Made by a program: the position numbers and the translations under genes | In this document: one piece after another, positions 27,101 through 35,440 of the stretch | Position numbering within the stretch: position 1 is the first letter of the stretch | How the letters are laid out: each line of letters begins with the position of its first letter | NCBI RefSeq assembly: GCF_002288925.2 | Contig: NW_022098050.1 | Span: 3,470,760-3,534,759, forward strand | Direction of reading: 5' to 3' | DNA: 64,000 bases | Source of the DNA: Delphinapterus leucas | Lineage: Eukaryota > Chordata > Mammalia > Artiodactyla > Monodontidae | The notes under the pieces: generated by a model | Seen by the model: the letters and a program-made list of their open reading frames with translations, nothing else | What the model was told of the DNA's origin: nothing | Database searches by the model: none

Positions 27101-28596
27101 AGTACTTTATACACTTTAAGTATTTAAAGTGATAAAGAAGAAAAGACCCCAAACCTTTGACACACGTTGGCTTGTTAACAGTCGATTTTGATCCTAATCC
27201 TAACTGACCCCAGTTGTTACTGCCAAACATGAAAAGCTTATTATTTCCTGGTGGGAAGGAAAAAGAAATAATAAATCGAAGCGGTTGCAACATAATGTGA
27301 GAAGAAGTCATCACAAAGCAATAAAAATGCTGTACTTAAACACTGTCATTGCTTTTCTGTGTTGAAACAGGCTCCCTTGCCCATCTACCTATAGCCATAT
27401 TCTGTTAGGTGTAAAGAGTTTCTAAGGGCTTCCCTGGTGGCCCAGTGGTTGGGAGTCCGCCTGCGAATGCAGGGGACACGGGTTCGTGCCCTGGTCCGGG
27501 AAGATCCCACATGCCGCAGAGCGGCTGGGCCCGTGAGCCATGGCCTCTGAGCCTGCGCGTCCGGAGCCTGTGCTCCGCAACGGGAGAGGCCACAACAGTG
27601 AGAGGCCCGCATACTACAAAAAAAAAAAAGTTTCTAAGATTATACAGTAATAATTTTTTGATTATATTGATAAATTCAAATAGATTTATTCTAAGAAAGT
27701 AATATGTATAGAAAATCACACTTAAATATACTAAGGGAACTTAGAAGTCACTCTTGATAAATCAATTTGTCAAGAATTATCTGGCAAAGTAAAAAAACCC
27801 TCCACTTTCTGTATATCTTCAACATGTTTCAAACACAGCACATCTGTAATACTTAGGATTCTCTAAGTATTACTATCTTCATTTAAGATTTTAACACTAA
27901 CCTGTAATAATAGCAGTATGTTCATCTCCACATGAAAGATATATAGGCATATCGTTTTTAAACCAGAATTTGCTGGGATTATTTTCAGCAAATTTAGTTT
28001 TCCCAAACGTAAACACAGCACCCGAATCTGCAAATATACGAGAGTTTGGATTTCACAACTTTTATTATGTTGCCTGTTAACTAAAATATTCTTCCAGTAA
28101 TTTATCTATACAGATCCCTTGTCTCCCAACAGCTTGGCTTCTGCTCCAGCACTGTCTATGCCCTCCTTCTTTCATCTTAACTCAGTTTTATTCCTCAGAC
28201 TTCATTCTAGTTTTATTTACGAAATCTAATAAATTAATTATGTATTATTCATTTACTGGTGTAAAGTAAGAAATATACTGTCATAATGACTAAGAGTCCT
28301 GCTGTCACGAGGTGGACCATCTACTCCCTGGAATGAGCTGATACACTCAATGCCCCACTCACGCTGGTAAACACCTCATGGTCTAGCCCTTGAGTGAGGG
28401 CTTTTCTCCACACACAGAAACAGGACAGTATTGAGTTGCATCATTAACATCGTGAGGACGCAGGATGCTGAGATTTTTACATTCTTAAATTAAGTCATTA
28501 AATGCTACCTGATGGGAGGAGTATTCACAAACTATTTTAGTCCAGTACCATTTTGGAGAGAGACCAAAAACTCCTACCAGATCCCAGTAACTATGT

Positions 28597-28644
<48 letters not shown>

Positions 28645-29827
28645 CCAAATAGGAGGCCAGACCCAGCTTTTGAGGAAATCTCAAGGAGGATGATCACACA
28701 TAAAGAAACTAAATGGGTACCAGAAAGAAAAACATAGCAAACACAATTATTAATAATAAATATTAATGCTCAAGAGACTAGCCACTGTGGAAAACCTTCT
28801 GAGAACAATTGTGAGGTGTGTCAGTTCAAACTGATAACTGACATTTAGGAGGCCAGGTTCTCGAACAGGCTCTGAGTTTTTATAGAATGAATAATTTTAA
28901 CTGTTTTGTCCTGCTCTGGGTTCCCAGGAAGCCTTCCTCGTTACCTTCACCCCAAGCCAGGGTTTGGTGGCTCTGCTCTGGCCCCCTGGCAACTACTGTC
29001 AAACGATACTGTCATTTTGTTTAGTTTCTTGAATCTCTCACTAAGCTGTGATTTGAGGCAGGAATTTAACCATGTTTGAGCCCAAGAGCATGGCAGAAAC
29101 GCAATACATATTTCAGTGAATACATGATTCTGCTCTAATCCAGTGTTTTTTCAAACTGTTGGTCGTGACCCATTGGTAGGTCAGAAAATCAACTTAGTGG
29201 GTCACAGTGACCATTTTTAAGAGAATGTATTATAGAAAAGATCTGAGCGCATCTACAGCAAGTACTGTTTCGTGAAACTTCTATTTCTGTTACACAATAC
29301 GTACGCGGTACCGGGCCACAATGCCAAAGGTTATTTCTGGAGCTCAGAGGAAAAGTCTTAAAAAAAACCTCGCTAACGGCTCCCTCCTTTCTCCAAGTCG
29401 TTTTCCCTATCCTCTTTTACCCCACTCCCCCTGGTCACTCACTCTTTACTGCGTTCAATACACAACCGGGTTCTGAGGACCTCGAAGGAAGTACTCTGGG
29501 AAGCTCATAGGGAGGTAAAAACTTCCCCCGCCTTCGAGAAACTCATCGCAAACTTATTTTAAAAGAATTAGAAGACGAAAGACCAGCACCCCCTTCCCCG
29601 TAGTCCGCCCTTCCGTCCCTCCCCTTCTTTCCTCTCCCCTCAGTCGCCCACGGGGGCGCGGCCAGAGCTCCGACCAAAGTCAGGCCGCCGCGGCCCGGGC
29701 CTGTCCCCCGACGGGGCCGGCCCGGAGGCGGGGCCTGGCCGCCCGCCCGCCCGCCGGCGTTCCCTCCCGGCCGCCGCCACCGCCGCGGGTGTCACTCACC
29801 GGGCACCACCTCCTCGGGTTCCCCCAT
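7291..29827 (-). CDS. RPGR: RPGR, retinitis pigmentosa GTPase regulator, coding exons 1-11 (5' part of gene)
   Basis: Joining the complements of 29800-29827, 27902-28027, 27155-27247, 25642-25704, 23029-23187, 21922-22071, 18443-18601, 15935-16090, 11048-11172, 8446-8631 and 7291-7462 gives 1417 nt (472 codons plus one base) without a stop. Every intron starts GT and ends AG. Exons 2-10 form the seven-bladed RCC1-like domain: repeated G(Q/K)(L/I)GL blocks (WGQLGLG, EGQLGLG, EGQIGL, YGKLGLP, FGQLGLG, HGKLGLG) alternate with CG-x-x-H-T/S strands (CGDEHT, CGRNHT, CGYYHS, CGGGHT, CGENHT). Known family role: RPGR sits at the transition zone of primary and photoreceptor cilia, binds RPGRIP1 and PDE6D through this propeller, and acts as an exchange factor for RAB8A. 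The glutamylated, Glu/Gly-rich ORF15 and the isoprenylated C-terminus lie beyond the window. Exon lengths through c.1245 equal the human gene as I recall it. The intact frame implies a functional gene. Confidence 0.97.
7463..8445. other. RPGR intron 10
   Basis: AT-rich, with no recognisable full repeat. It holds one short poly-T insertion with a 16-bp target duplication (7944-7993). Nothing else identifiable. Confidence 0.7.
7944..7993 (-). mobile_element. Tail-only retrotransposition scar (poly-A with target duplication)
   Basis: The perfect 16-bp direct repeat tcattgaataatttta (7944-7959 and 7978-7993) flanks only 18 bp of T-rich sequence. This looks like an L1-driven insertion truncated to its poly-A tail, oriented minus. 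Simple slippage is an alternative. Confidence 0.55.
8446..8631 (-). CDS. RPGR: RPGR exon 10
   Basis: 186 nt, residues about 354-415, encoding [11 protein letters not shown] through [29 protein letters not shown]. It closes the propeller and starts the linker. The acceptor is ..GCTGCAG. The true 3' end is AGG|GTACAG at 8446. The open frame continues to about 8407 but that part is intronic. Confidence 0.95.
8690..9017 (-). mobile_element. CHR SINE, long form
   Basis: Complete reverse-oriented long CHR (tail 'tttttggctgcgttgggtct', head 'ccaccagggaagcccc'). It is flanked by the 13-bp target duplication cacaaatgggttt at 8677-8689 and 9019-9031. Confidence 0.9.
9095..9153. repeat. (TC)n(CA)n microsatellite
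   Basis: About 14 bp of TC repeat followed by a CA repeat of roughly 45 bp with one aaca interruption. Confidence 0.95.
9170..9525 (-). mobile_element. CHR SINE, long form
   Basis: Complete reverse-oriented long CHR. The target duplication is ttacaatatat (9157 and 9526). It lies only about 150 bp from another copy in the same orientation. Confidence 0.9.
10063..10283 (+). mobile_element. CHR SINE, short cetacean form
   Basis: Head 'gggcttccctggtggtgcag' with tRNA-like A and B boxes (B box ggttcgtgcc), then an A-rich tail with caaaa units. The perfect 14-bp target duplication aaaaccatcttccc is at 10049-10062 and 10284-10297. Confidence 0.95.
11048..11172 (-). CDS. RPGR: RPGR exon 9
   Basis: 125 nt, residues about 312-353, encoding [19 protein letters not shown] through [13 protein letters not shown]. 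The acceptor is ..ATTTTAG and the donor GTTG|GTAAGG. The reading phase becomes 0 at its end. Confidence 0.96.
11554..11770. mobile_element. Non-autonomous hAT-type DNA transposon (MER3-like)
   Basis: The sequence from 'cagggtttttcaacctcggc' through 'aattcttggttgtatgggtc', 'gcattatgggatgtttagca' and 'catctccagacattgccatg' matches a common mammalian non-autonomous element. The exact family name is from memory. Confidence 0.65.
12080..12480 (-). mobile_element. Old L2 fragment (weak)
   Basis: Phrases such as 'ttccaggcagaggccagcag' and 'tacaaaggctgtgaatc' resemble the reverse L2 3' end (TTCCAGGCAGAGGGAACAGCA, AAGGCCCTGAG). It is degraded. Confidence 0.4.
13653..15243 (-). mobile_element. 5'-truncated LINE-1
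   Basis: Reverse of the L1 3' UTR ('taacatctttattggagtat') and of the ORF2 C-terminal region, including the WWECK block (about 14380-14400). It ends inside ORF2 near 'gattcctccagctccgt'. Several stops break it. No convincing target duplication was found. Confidence 0.9.
15935..16090 (-). CDS. RPGR: RPGR exon 8
   Basis: 156 nt, residues about 260-312, encoding [18 protein letters not shown] through [13 protein letters not shown]. The acceptor is ..CTTTCAG and the donor ACAG|GTACAG. Confidence 0.96.
16668..16850 (-). mobile_element. LINE-1 3'-end fragment
   Basis: 'ttattgaagtatagttgatt', 'cagttatacatatatataca' and 'gttccctgtgctatacagta' are the reverse of an L1 3' UTR of a different subfamily from the 13.6-kb copy. 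Confidence 0.8.
18120..18395 (+). mobile_element. Old L1 (L1M-type) 3' end
   Basis: 'agacttgaatggtggttgcc', 'aggggctgggg' and 'acaatactgtattgtaaact' form a typical L1M 3' end, ending in an A-rich stretch about 50 bp from exon 7. Confidence 0.65.
18443..18601 (-). CDS. RPGR: RPGR exon 7
   Basis: 159 nt, residues about 207-260, encoding [18 protein letters not shown] through [15 protein letters not shown]. The acceptor is ..TCAATAG and the donor ACAG|GTAAGT. Human has CGGEHT where this has CGGGHT, and human DGELYVFG corresponds to EGELYTFG here. Confidence 0.96.
19340..19985 (+). mobile_element. Solo LTR, ERVL-like (tentative)
   Basis: The 3' part reads 'tgctcggtatcctttgctgt', a polyadenylation signal AATAAA (19879-19884), then 'gagtataaccagc' and 'gagagcccttctagcaaatc', a familiar mammalian ERVL-type R/U5 pattern. 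No internal retroviral region is adjacent. The 5' edge is uncertain. Confidence 0.55.
21341..21712 (+). mobile_element. CHR SINE, long form
   Basis: Head 'gggacttccctggttgcaca' through 'gacccaacacag' and an A-rich tail. The target duplication aaaaaaaagttaa is at 21328 and 21713. Confidence 0.9.
21922..22071 (-). CDS. RPGR: RPGR exon 6
   Basis: 150 nt, residues about 157-207, encoding [18 protein letters not shown] through [13 protein letters not shown]. The acceptor is ..TTTATAG and the donor ACAA|GTAAGA. The region from VTIGKP to SAFVT is a conserved propeller blade. Confidence 0.97.
22246..22300 (-). mobile_element. CHR SINE long-form fragment (3' tail only)
   Basis: 'ttttggctgcgtttggtctt' and 'gctgcgcgcaggctttctct' are the reverse of the long CHR tail. 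The remainder of the SINE is missing. Confidence 0.75.
22454..22671 (-). mobile_element. CHR SINE, short cetacean form
   Basis: A T-run, then 'gcggtatgcaggcctctcac' to 'caccagggaagcc'. The target duplication tacaaact is at 22446-22453 and 22672-22679. Confidence 0.93.
23029..23187 (-). CDS. RPGR: RPGR exon 5
   Basis: 159 nt, residues about 104-157, containing [19 protein letters not shown] and [15 protein letters not shown]. The acceptor is ..GTGTGCAG and the donor ACTG|GTAAGA. The segment is almost identical to human. Confidence 0.97.
23690..23941 (+). mobile_element. MIR SINE
   Basis: A nearly full-length forward MIR: 'cagacttcctgggtgcaaat', 'cagttgtgtaaccttgggca', 'cctcatctgtaaaatgggat', 'tgaagattaaatgagttaac'. 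Confidence 0.9.
24033..24388 (+). mobile_element. CHR SINE, long form
   Basis: Complete long CHR. The perfect 15-bp target duplication aaagatatacttatt is at 24018-24032 and 24389-24403. Confidence 0.95.
24696..24797. repeat. 51-bp tandem duplication
   Basis: Two adjacent 51-bp units starting tccatggatgaagtaagact (24696-24746 and 24747-24797) differ at a single base near the end (gag versus aag). The sequence is not a known repeat to me. Confidence 0.95.
24975..25325 (-). mobile_element. Old L1M ORF2 fragment
   Basis: 'ttggcacctttgtcaaatat', 'gcataaacatgtgggtctat', 'ttgatcgctgtagctttaca' and 'ttggctattctaggtccttt' are the reverse of an L1 ORF2 3' segment. The L1 includes a CA run at about 25248-25271. 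Confidence 0.8.
25642..25704 (-). CDS. RPGR: RPGR exon 4
   Basis: 63 nt, residues about 83-104, encoding [21 protein letters not shown], a propeller strand with the conserved CGRNHT motif. The acceptor is ..TTTTTAG and the donor ACAG|GTATAG. Confidence 0.96.
25705..27154. other. RPGR intron 3
   Basis: About 1.45 kb. The segment at 26150-26270 ('ttcattcatttacatattaa', 'cctggtctcaaggatctcat') resembles an old unclassified interspersed repeat. Otherwise nothing identifiable. Confidence 0.6.
27155..27247 (-). CDS. RPGR: RPGR exon 3
   Basis: 93 nt, residues about 52-83, encoding [18 protein letters not shown] and KPTCVK. It carries a classic RCC1 signature (WGQLGLG). The acceptor is ..CCACCAG and the donor AAAG|GTTTGG. 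Confidence 0.96.
27248..27901. other. RPGR intron 2
   Basis: One short CHR SINE at 27427-27628. The remainder is AT-rich unique sequence. Confidence 0.7.
27427..27628 (+). mobile_element. CHR SINE, short cetacean form
   Basis: 'ggcttccctggtggcccagt' to 'aggcccgcatactac', then an A-run. The target duplication agtttctaag is at 27417-27426 and 27629-27638. Confidence 0.94.
27902..28027 (-). CDS. RPGR: RPGR exon 2
   Basis: 126 nt, residues about 10-52, encoding DSGAVFTFG...[11 protein letters not shown]. This begins the RCC1-like propeller. The acceptor is ..TTTGCAG and the donor CAG|GTTAG. Changes from human are conservative (for example NDMPIY for NDVPVH). Confidence 0.96.
28028..29799. other. 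RPGR intron 1
   Basis: It contains a (CA)n microsatellite (about 28598-28641) and a possible old DNA-transposon fragment at about 29140-29300 ('cagtgttttttcaaactgtt', 'gtcgtgacccattggtaggt'). It becomes CpG-rich from about 29580. Confidence 0.65.
28598..28641. repeat. (AC)n microsatellite
   Basis: About 22 uninterrupted AC dinucleotides in RPGR intron 1, likely to be length-polymorphic. Confidence 0.97.
29800..29827 (-). CDS. RPGR: RPGR exon 1, coding part (start codon)
   Basis: 28 coding bases encode MGEPEEVVP plus the first base of the next codon, then donor G|GTGAGT. The start has a good context (G at -3, G at +4). Human RPGR also has 28 coding bases here and begins MREPEE, which fixes this ATG as the start. 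The 5' UTR extends upstream into the CpG island. The transcription start cannot be fixed by eye. Confidence 0.95.
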
Positions 29828-30094
29828 GCCGAAAGACGCTAAGGGGAGCCTGCGCCTGGGCCGGGAAGGGGTTGGGGGAGATTCGGTGGGGCCTAAGGCA
29901 GCGCCTCAGCCCCGAAGCGAACCCTGGAATCCCCCTGGACCCCCAGAGCGACCCTCTGAGCATCGACGACTCCCGCGTTCCCGGAAGTCAACAGACAGCC
30001 GCTAGGGGCAACGGAGGCGGAGCGTTCCACAGCGAGGCGGAGCGGGCGCCTGCGGGAGGGGAGCGGGGGGCGGGGAGGCGGCCAGCCGGCGCAG

Positions 30095-30106
30095 CGCAGG
30101 CGCAGG

Positions 30107-30189
<83 letters not shown>

Positions 30190-30190
30190 G
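30095..30190 (+). repeat. Hexanucleotide microsatellite (CGCAGR)16 in the RPGR promoter
   Basis: Sixteen perfect 6-bp units: two CGCAGG, thirteen CGCAGA, one CGCAGG. The array is 268-363 bp upstream of the RPGR ATG and inside the CpG island. Each unit carries one CpG. Because the unit is 6 bp it stays open in several frames and creates artificial Gln-Thr and Cys-Val ORFs. Confidence 0.97.
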
Positions 30191-30399
30191 GGGCGGTTGC
30201 GGTAGAGGCCGCGCGCCCTCTGGTGGCCCGGAGAGGAGGGGCAGTCACGCCGCGCGGTAATGTCCCCGGAGCGTACGCGTTTACGTTGGTGGAGCCCCAG
30301 GCCCCCCAGGTCCCGCGTCCGGATAGTGACGAACGTGACAAATATCACATCCCCTCTCACTCAAGCTACGTGATACAGGCAAACGTCAACACACAACTG

Positions 30400-30660
30400 T
30401 GTTAATACTACTAACAGTGACCGTGTATAACTAAATGAGATAGGCACTCTGCTAAACATCCTAAGTCCTATTTGTATGCCCATCATCCAACCCAAAACCT
30501 GGCGTATACTAGATGCCCATTAAATACGTATTAGATGAATGAGTCCTGCTACAGCCCTGCAAGGTGGTTAATGTTACTCCCGTTTATGGATGTGAAGATT
30601 ATACGGTGGGAGAACCGGGGTCCAGTTTAGCAGTCCTGCCGGTAATCTGAACACCCCTCA
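30400..30660 (-). mobile_element. Possible MIR-like fragment
   Basis: The spacing of 'gataggcactctgctaaaca', 'cgtttatggatgtgaagatt' and 'ccggggtccagtttagcagt' is MIR-like on the reverse strand. It is heavily diverged. Confidence 0.35.
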
Positions 30661-30779
30661 GACCCCCGCCCCTCCTTCCACAGAAAGAGAAGGCTGAGGT
30701 GTGCAATCTGCTACAGACAGAACTTGCACGAAGAGATTCACCAACACCAGAACATCACTGTTCTAGAATTCGGCCAGAG

Positions 30780-31320
30780 ATGTCACATTTTTCTAGCTTC
30801 TTATGTGAAGGAAAAATATTGCCTGCCATATTAACAAACAAAGGATGGTCATTAAGCCATCAGGCACTACCAGCCCCCGAAGTCACCGATAGTTGAGTCC
30901 TGAGGGAACTCAGAATGATGACAAAGGGGGCGCCAGCTGCCAAGCTCTCAGCCACTGCAGCCACCCCCAAAGGTGCACCCTGAGGGGACTCAGGATGGGA
31001 AAGAAAAGGCCCCTAAATAGCTGGCCCTAGGTAGCTAAGGTGCAAATCAAAGGAATGATTTCAATGAGCCCAGATTCTTGCATCTTCCCATACACAGAAA
31101 AGAGCTAAATTCAGTAACTTGAGATGTCTACTTAATCTTTTGATTTTCATTGCAAAACTCCTATATATCGTGGCTCCTCCTCCCGTATCTCTTCAGAGCC
31201 GACCCTCAGAGCTACCTGAGAGGTTGTCTTCTGGGTTTAAGTCCTCAGTTTTGTCCGCCAAATAAAACAGAATTCTCAACTTTTAGGTTGTGCTTTATCT
31301 TTTTATTTTTTTCGTTGACA
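30780..31320 (+). mobile_element. Solo LTR of an ERV1-like endogenous retrovirus
   Basis: It begins near tgtcacatttttctag and ends cgttgaca. It has a TATA box (tatatat, 31162-31168) and a polyadenylation signal AATAAA (31261-31266) about 95 bp later, then a T-rich U5. No internal retroviral genes are present and no clear target duplication was found, so the edges are approximate. Confidence 0.6.
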
Positions 31321-31549
31321 CTTAGCTTCCCGTGCATCAACACTTGGCTGTCGTAAAACAAAGAGGCAAAATGCCATCTTCCAGGATGAGTAGGTATATG
31401 TACAGGTGGTAGTTGTGGGCATGGGCTCTAAAATCAGACAAAGCTGGATTCAAGGATCCCTGAATTCCTGTGTGTACTGGAGTGTGTACTGACTTCCTCA
31501 GGGAACTTGCATTCAAATTAGGAGGGGAGATTAAACTATCCAATAATAT

Positions 31550-33130
31550 ACAAATAATCGTTTACTTACAAAGGAAGTGAGGGTTACTAAGAAAGTGTTT
31601 TAACAAGGAGCACAGACCTGATGTGAGAGGTTAAGAAAAGCTTATCTGAAGAAAGGACATTAAATCTAAGAACTGAGGAGACAGAAGCTAGAAGATGTGA
31701 GCTCTGAGCAAAGAGTAAATCACCTGCAAAGGCACATAAGGAGCTTGGCTCTTTCCAGGTGCTCAAAGAGGTGACACTGGCTCATGGCAAAGTGGCAGGA
31801 TCTTGGGCCTGTTACAAATCTGAGATTTTATCCTGAGGACAATGGGAAGCCACTGAGGGTTTTTAAGCAGTGGATTGATGGGAACAGTTATGTGTATTCC
31901 TGCAATCATTCTGCGTGACTGCTTTGTGGAAAAGAGTTTGGAGCAGGGAGGAGGGTTCAGAGTCTATTGCAGAAATTCAGACAAGCGTCATGCTGGCTTT
32001 AGATACAGTGCATTGGCGCCCGAGAGGAGCAGACAGATTTGAAAATATTTTGGGAGGGAGAATCAACAGGAAATGGTGTCTGACTATTGACTCCAACACA
32101 GGGCAGGAGCTCTTGGAGCAACAGCAAAAGAAGGGGCCCTAAATTATTTTGGAGAGGATTTGATATTCTTTTTAAAAGCATCATAATAGTCACTGTGGGA
32201 AAATCAGAATTTAAAAGACTTACTTTAGTTATGATATGCTTTAGTTTTTTTATTTCAAAATATAGTTAAGCACATTTTCCTGCTGAGCACTCCCAGAGGG
32301 ATTAATGCAACCCTATTCCCAGGTTCCCAAATAAGCAAATAGGTGGACGGTGACCCTGTCTACTGAGATGGGGAACGCAGAGGAAGAAGCAGGAAGGGTT
32401 GACGTTAAGTAAGTAGAGGGGAGAGAACTTGACAGTCCAGCCTTGTCCACACTAAGACATCAAAGTGGAGGCACAGAACTGAGTGGGCAATTGGTGAGCA
32501 GAAACTCCAGGTGGAGGGATCCATTTGGAGGATGCCTGGGTGTACATAGTGATAGCAGCTTTGGTAAAGACTGCTAGGTGAAAGACGGCAAGGTGACTAT
32601 AGGATGAGAAGAAAAGAGAGGCTAGGATGAGTTGTGATGAAGACTAAAATTTAATCACCCAGGAACAGGTGATGAAGCTGTAAAGGAGACAGTGACCAGA
32701 GGGGAAAAGCCTATAGCATGAGGTTTCAACAGGACAGTGTGGGCAATATTGTCAAGTGATGCTGAGAAATGAAGTAAGGTGAAAACTGTCCACTGAATTT
32801 AGCAACACAGAGATCATCACTGGTGTTGAAAATAGCTGTTTGGTAGATTGATGGAGGAAGAACCGTATTGTATGGATAGTAGTTGCAGAGTGGGGAATGC
32901 TGAGGGAAAGAAGTGAGGGTGAACACTTTAGAGACAGGAGATAGAGTTGGGACAGGAGAGAGGGAGAGCACAGTTGGAGGAGGAAGGGAGGCAGATGGAA
33001 GCCCTTCACAAAGGCTGGAGCGACTTGGGAATGCTCAGGGGCAAACTGAATAGAAGAGGAGAAAACACAGATTCAGGAGAGTGAAGGAATAATCACTAAT
33101 GTAAAGGAGGAAGAGATGGCATCCAGATCC
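31550..33130 (-). mobile_element. Old L2, reverse oriented, long degraded copy
   Basis: The L2 reverse signature includes 'ttttatcctgaggacaatgg', 'gaagccactgagggttttta', 'gagtctattgcagaaattca', 'tattttgggagggagaatca' and 'aagtgatgctgagaaatgaa'. No other feature is seen here. Confidence 0.6.
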
Positions 33131-33167
33131 CATATGGAGGGACTGGCTTTAGCAAGAAGAGACCCTA

Positions 33168-33380
33168 GGGCTTCCCTGGTGGCGCAGTGGTTGAGAGTCC
33201 GCCTGCCGATGCAGGGGACACGGGTTCGTGCCCCGGTCCGGGAGGATCCCACATGCCGCGGAGCGGCTGGGCCCGTGAGCCATGGCCGCTGAGCCTGCAT
33301 GTCCGGAGCCTGTGCCCCGCAAGGGGAGAGGCCCAAAAAGGGAGAGCCCCCGGAAACAAAAAAAAAAAAAAAAAAAAAAA
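33168..33380 (+). mobile_element. CHR SINE, short cetacean form
   Basis: 'gggcttccctggtggcgcag' through 'cggagcggctgggcccg', with a divergent 3' part ('gcccaaaaagggagagcccc') and a run of over 20 A. The target duplication is weak (agagac). Confidence 0.9.
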
Positions 33381-33654
33381 AGAGACTACTTCCAGCATAA
33401 CAAGAGGAAAGGAAGAAAGCGTCCTTTCACAATATACTACTGCTATATATATATATACACACACATATACATAGAGACAATAATCTACATATTGTTGATA
33501 CATACGATATAGCTATCATACATGTCATGTAATATAGGATAATACTATTGTCTATCTCAGAAGGTTGTTGTGAGGTACTAGGTATGGAACAGGGAAGAGC
33601 CAAATCGAACTCCACGTTGGATCTGTTCCTTTTACTTTAACCTTTGCTATCCAC

Positions 33655-34077
33655 TGCTTTTGTTCACTAAAAGGATACTGTCTATACATAATGACCTGCC
33701 TCGGGGAACCCTGCCCTTCTGCCCGAATGTTAAACCAAAGTGCCTTTGTTCAGGGAAACATCCCGACCTTGCTCCACCTGTGGATGGCTGCAAGAAAGAA
33801 GAAATTAGCACATCCCCTCCCCGAGGCTGGCGATTCCAGCGGACATTTGCAAAACTTATGGCCTTTTTACTTTACTTCCTCATCTCCTCCCCATCTCTGT
33901 GCTACAAAAGAAACTGACATCCAAACCCCGATAAGATGGTTATTTTGAGACTTTAGTCTGCCATCTTCTCGGTCTGCTGCTAGCTTTCTTAATAAAGTCG
34001 TATTCCTTGCCTCAACACCTTGTCTCCGATTTATTGGCCCGTTGTGCAGCGAGCAGAGCAAGCTTGGCTTGGTAACA
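33655..34077 (+). mobile_element. Solo LTR of an endogenous retrovirus (ERV1-like)
   Basis: It has an LTR-like layout: a pyrimidine-rich U3, a polyadenylation signal AATAAA (33991-33996), then 'gtattccttgcctcaacacc' and an end at 'cttggtaaca'. No adjacent retroviral coding region. The start is approximate. Confidence 0.55.
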
Positions 34078-35440
34078 GGTAGAACTTACTGCTTGGTGCC
34101 TGGTATAGAGTAACACGCAACAATGTTAATAAGGCAGAGTCCGCTATGCTTACTGTATCAGTCAGGCTATGCTTACTGTAACCCAGGCTACGCTGCAATG
34201 CAAAAAACACCCAAGTCTCAGTGGCTTAGCACCAACAAAAGTTTCTTTCCCACTCATGGGTTGTGTCCAATGTGGGTCAGTGGCCGGGGTGGGGGGTGGT
34301 CTGCTCCACCTGGTCATTCAGAGACCCAGGCTACTAATTCAACTATCTTGTAGTTGCACCCTACGTGACTCCTGGCCTCTTCAGTGGCTGTAGCAGGCCA
34401 AGAGGGAGCTGAAGCAGGGAATTAAATGTTTCAGACCAGCGGGGACACGTTTCTCCTTCTTACAACCCATTAGCCAGATCTAGTGTTCGGTGCTCCTGAC
34501 TGCAGGGTGGTAGAGGAATGTGAGAACGCCCCTGACATTCAGTGAGTAGGAAATACCTCTGCCACATCCCTGTAGCCAGAGGGTTTCAGCCTGTGGAGTT
34601 ACCTCCGTCGTGTTGAAGGCAGGGAAATCGAAAGTAAAATTTTATGACTGCGGTCATGTGCTCTTTGGTGCCCCCTTCATACATGGCCAACCACTCATAC
34701 GTGCCTCAGGAAATCATTCTGATATACAGAAATCATCACAGTCTGACAACACATACAACTCTTGGCAATTTCCCTATTAATTCTTGTTGTTACTCATTTC
34801 TGGAGCATTTTGTGTCAACTAAAAATAGACGCATCTATGAGCAAGGAAGACATTTGATGGATTATGCATCCTAGCTGAACTAGTTCCTTTCTTGACGGCA
34901 TTCAACAAAATTTCCAAGGCTTTGCATTTTGAATTGTATCATAAAGCGGCCGTCATTGCTGTTTATTTCTCTTTGGAATCAGATAAACAGGTATGTCTCC
35001 ACTTTGAAAACCTCTCTATGAAATCCCATAAACATCCAAATTTACAAATCAGATTCTAATAGCTTCTTTGATTTCTGAAATTTTGTAGTGCAGCTCCAGG
35101 ATATATGAATTGAGGACATACAGGTCCAAAGCGGAAGTTTTATTTATTAAGAAGAAGCAGAAGCCAGGTGGGGATTACTGGGCTATTACCCCAGGAAGAA
35201 AATTTGCATTTGTCTTGATCATTTAATCTAGTATTTAAAAATCTTTCATGCACATACAAATCATCTACTGGTCTTGTTAAAATTCAGATTCTAATTTAGT
35301 GATCTAGACGGGGCCCTATGAATCTGCATTTTTAAAACAAGTTCCCAGATGATACTGATGCTACTGGTCCATGGATCACACTCTGTGTAGCAAGGGATTA
35401 ACTCATGGAAAAGCATAAGTAGTTTATAGAAGCAGTAAAG
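34078..35440. other. Intergenic, no gene
   Basis: 34140-34560 resembles an old interspersed repeat of unresolved class ('atcagtcaggctatgcttac', 'agtctcagtggcttagcacc'). 34600-35440 shows nothing recognisable. Confidence 0.5.

Larger units (their letters stand above)
29580..30300. promoter_or_regulatory. RPGR promoter CpG island
   Basis: GC- and CpG-dense sequence surrounds RPGR exon 1, with GC boxes (ggggcgg, ggcggagc) and no TATA box. An ETS/GABP-type site CCGGAAGT lies at 29981-29988, about 155 bases upstream of the start codon. This is the usual architecture of a broadly expressed ciliary gene. No second gene is apparent on the plus strand. Confidence 0.8.

Noticed and set aside
28598..28641. 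CRISPR-like or functional tandem array
   Set aside because: It is a simple AC dinucleotide microsatellite with no spacers. CRISPR is not expected in a mammalian genome.
30004..30015. RFX X-box in the RPGR promoter (ggcaac half-site)
   Set aside because: Only one half-site (GGCAAC) is present, and the partner half is not convincing, so it is not called.
29872..30405. 177-aa plus-strand frame with a Gln-Thr repeat
   Set aside because: It arises from the 6-bp (CGCAGA)n array in the RPGR CpG island, where any stop-free frame stays open. Frames on the other strand are equally long, and no conserved domain is present.
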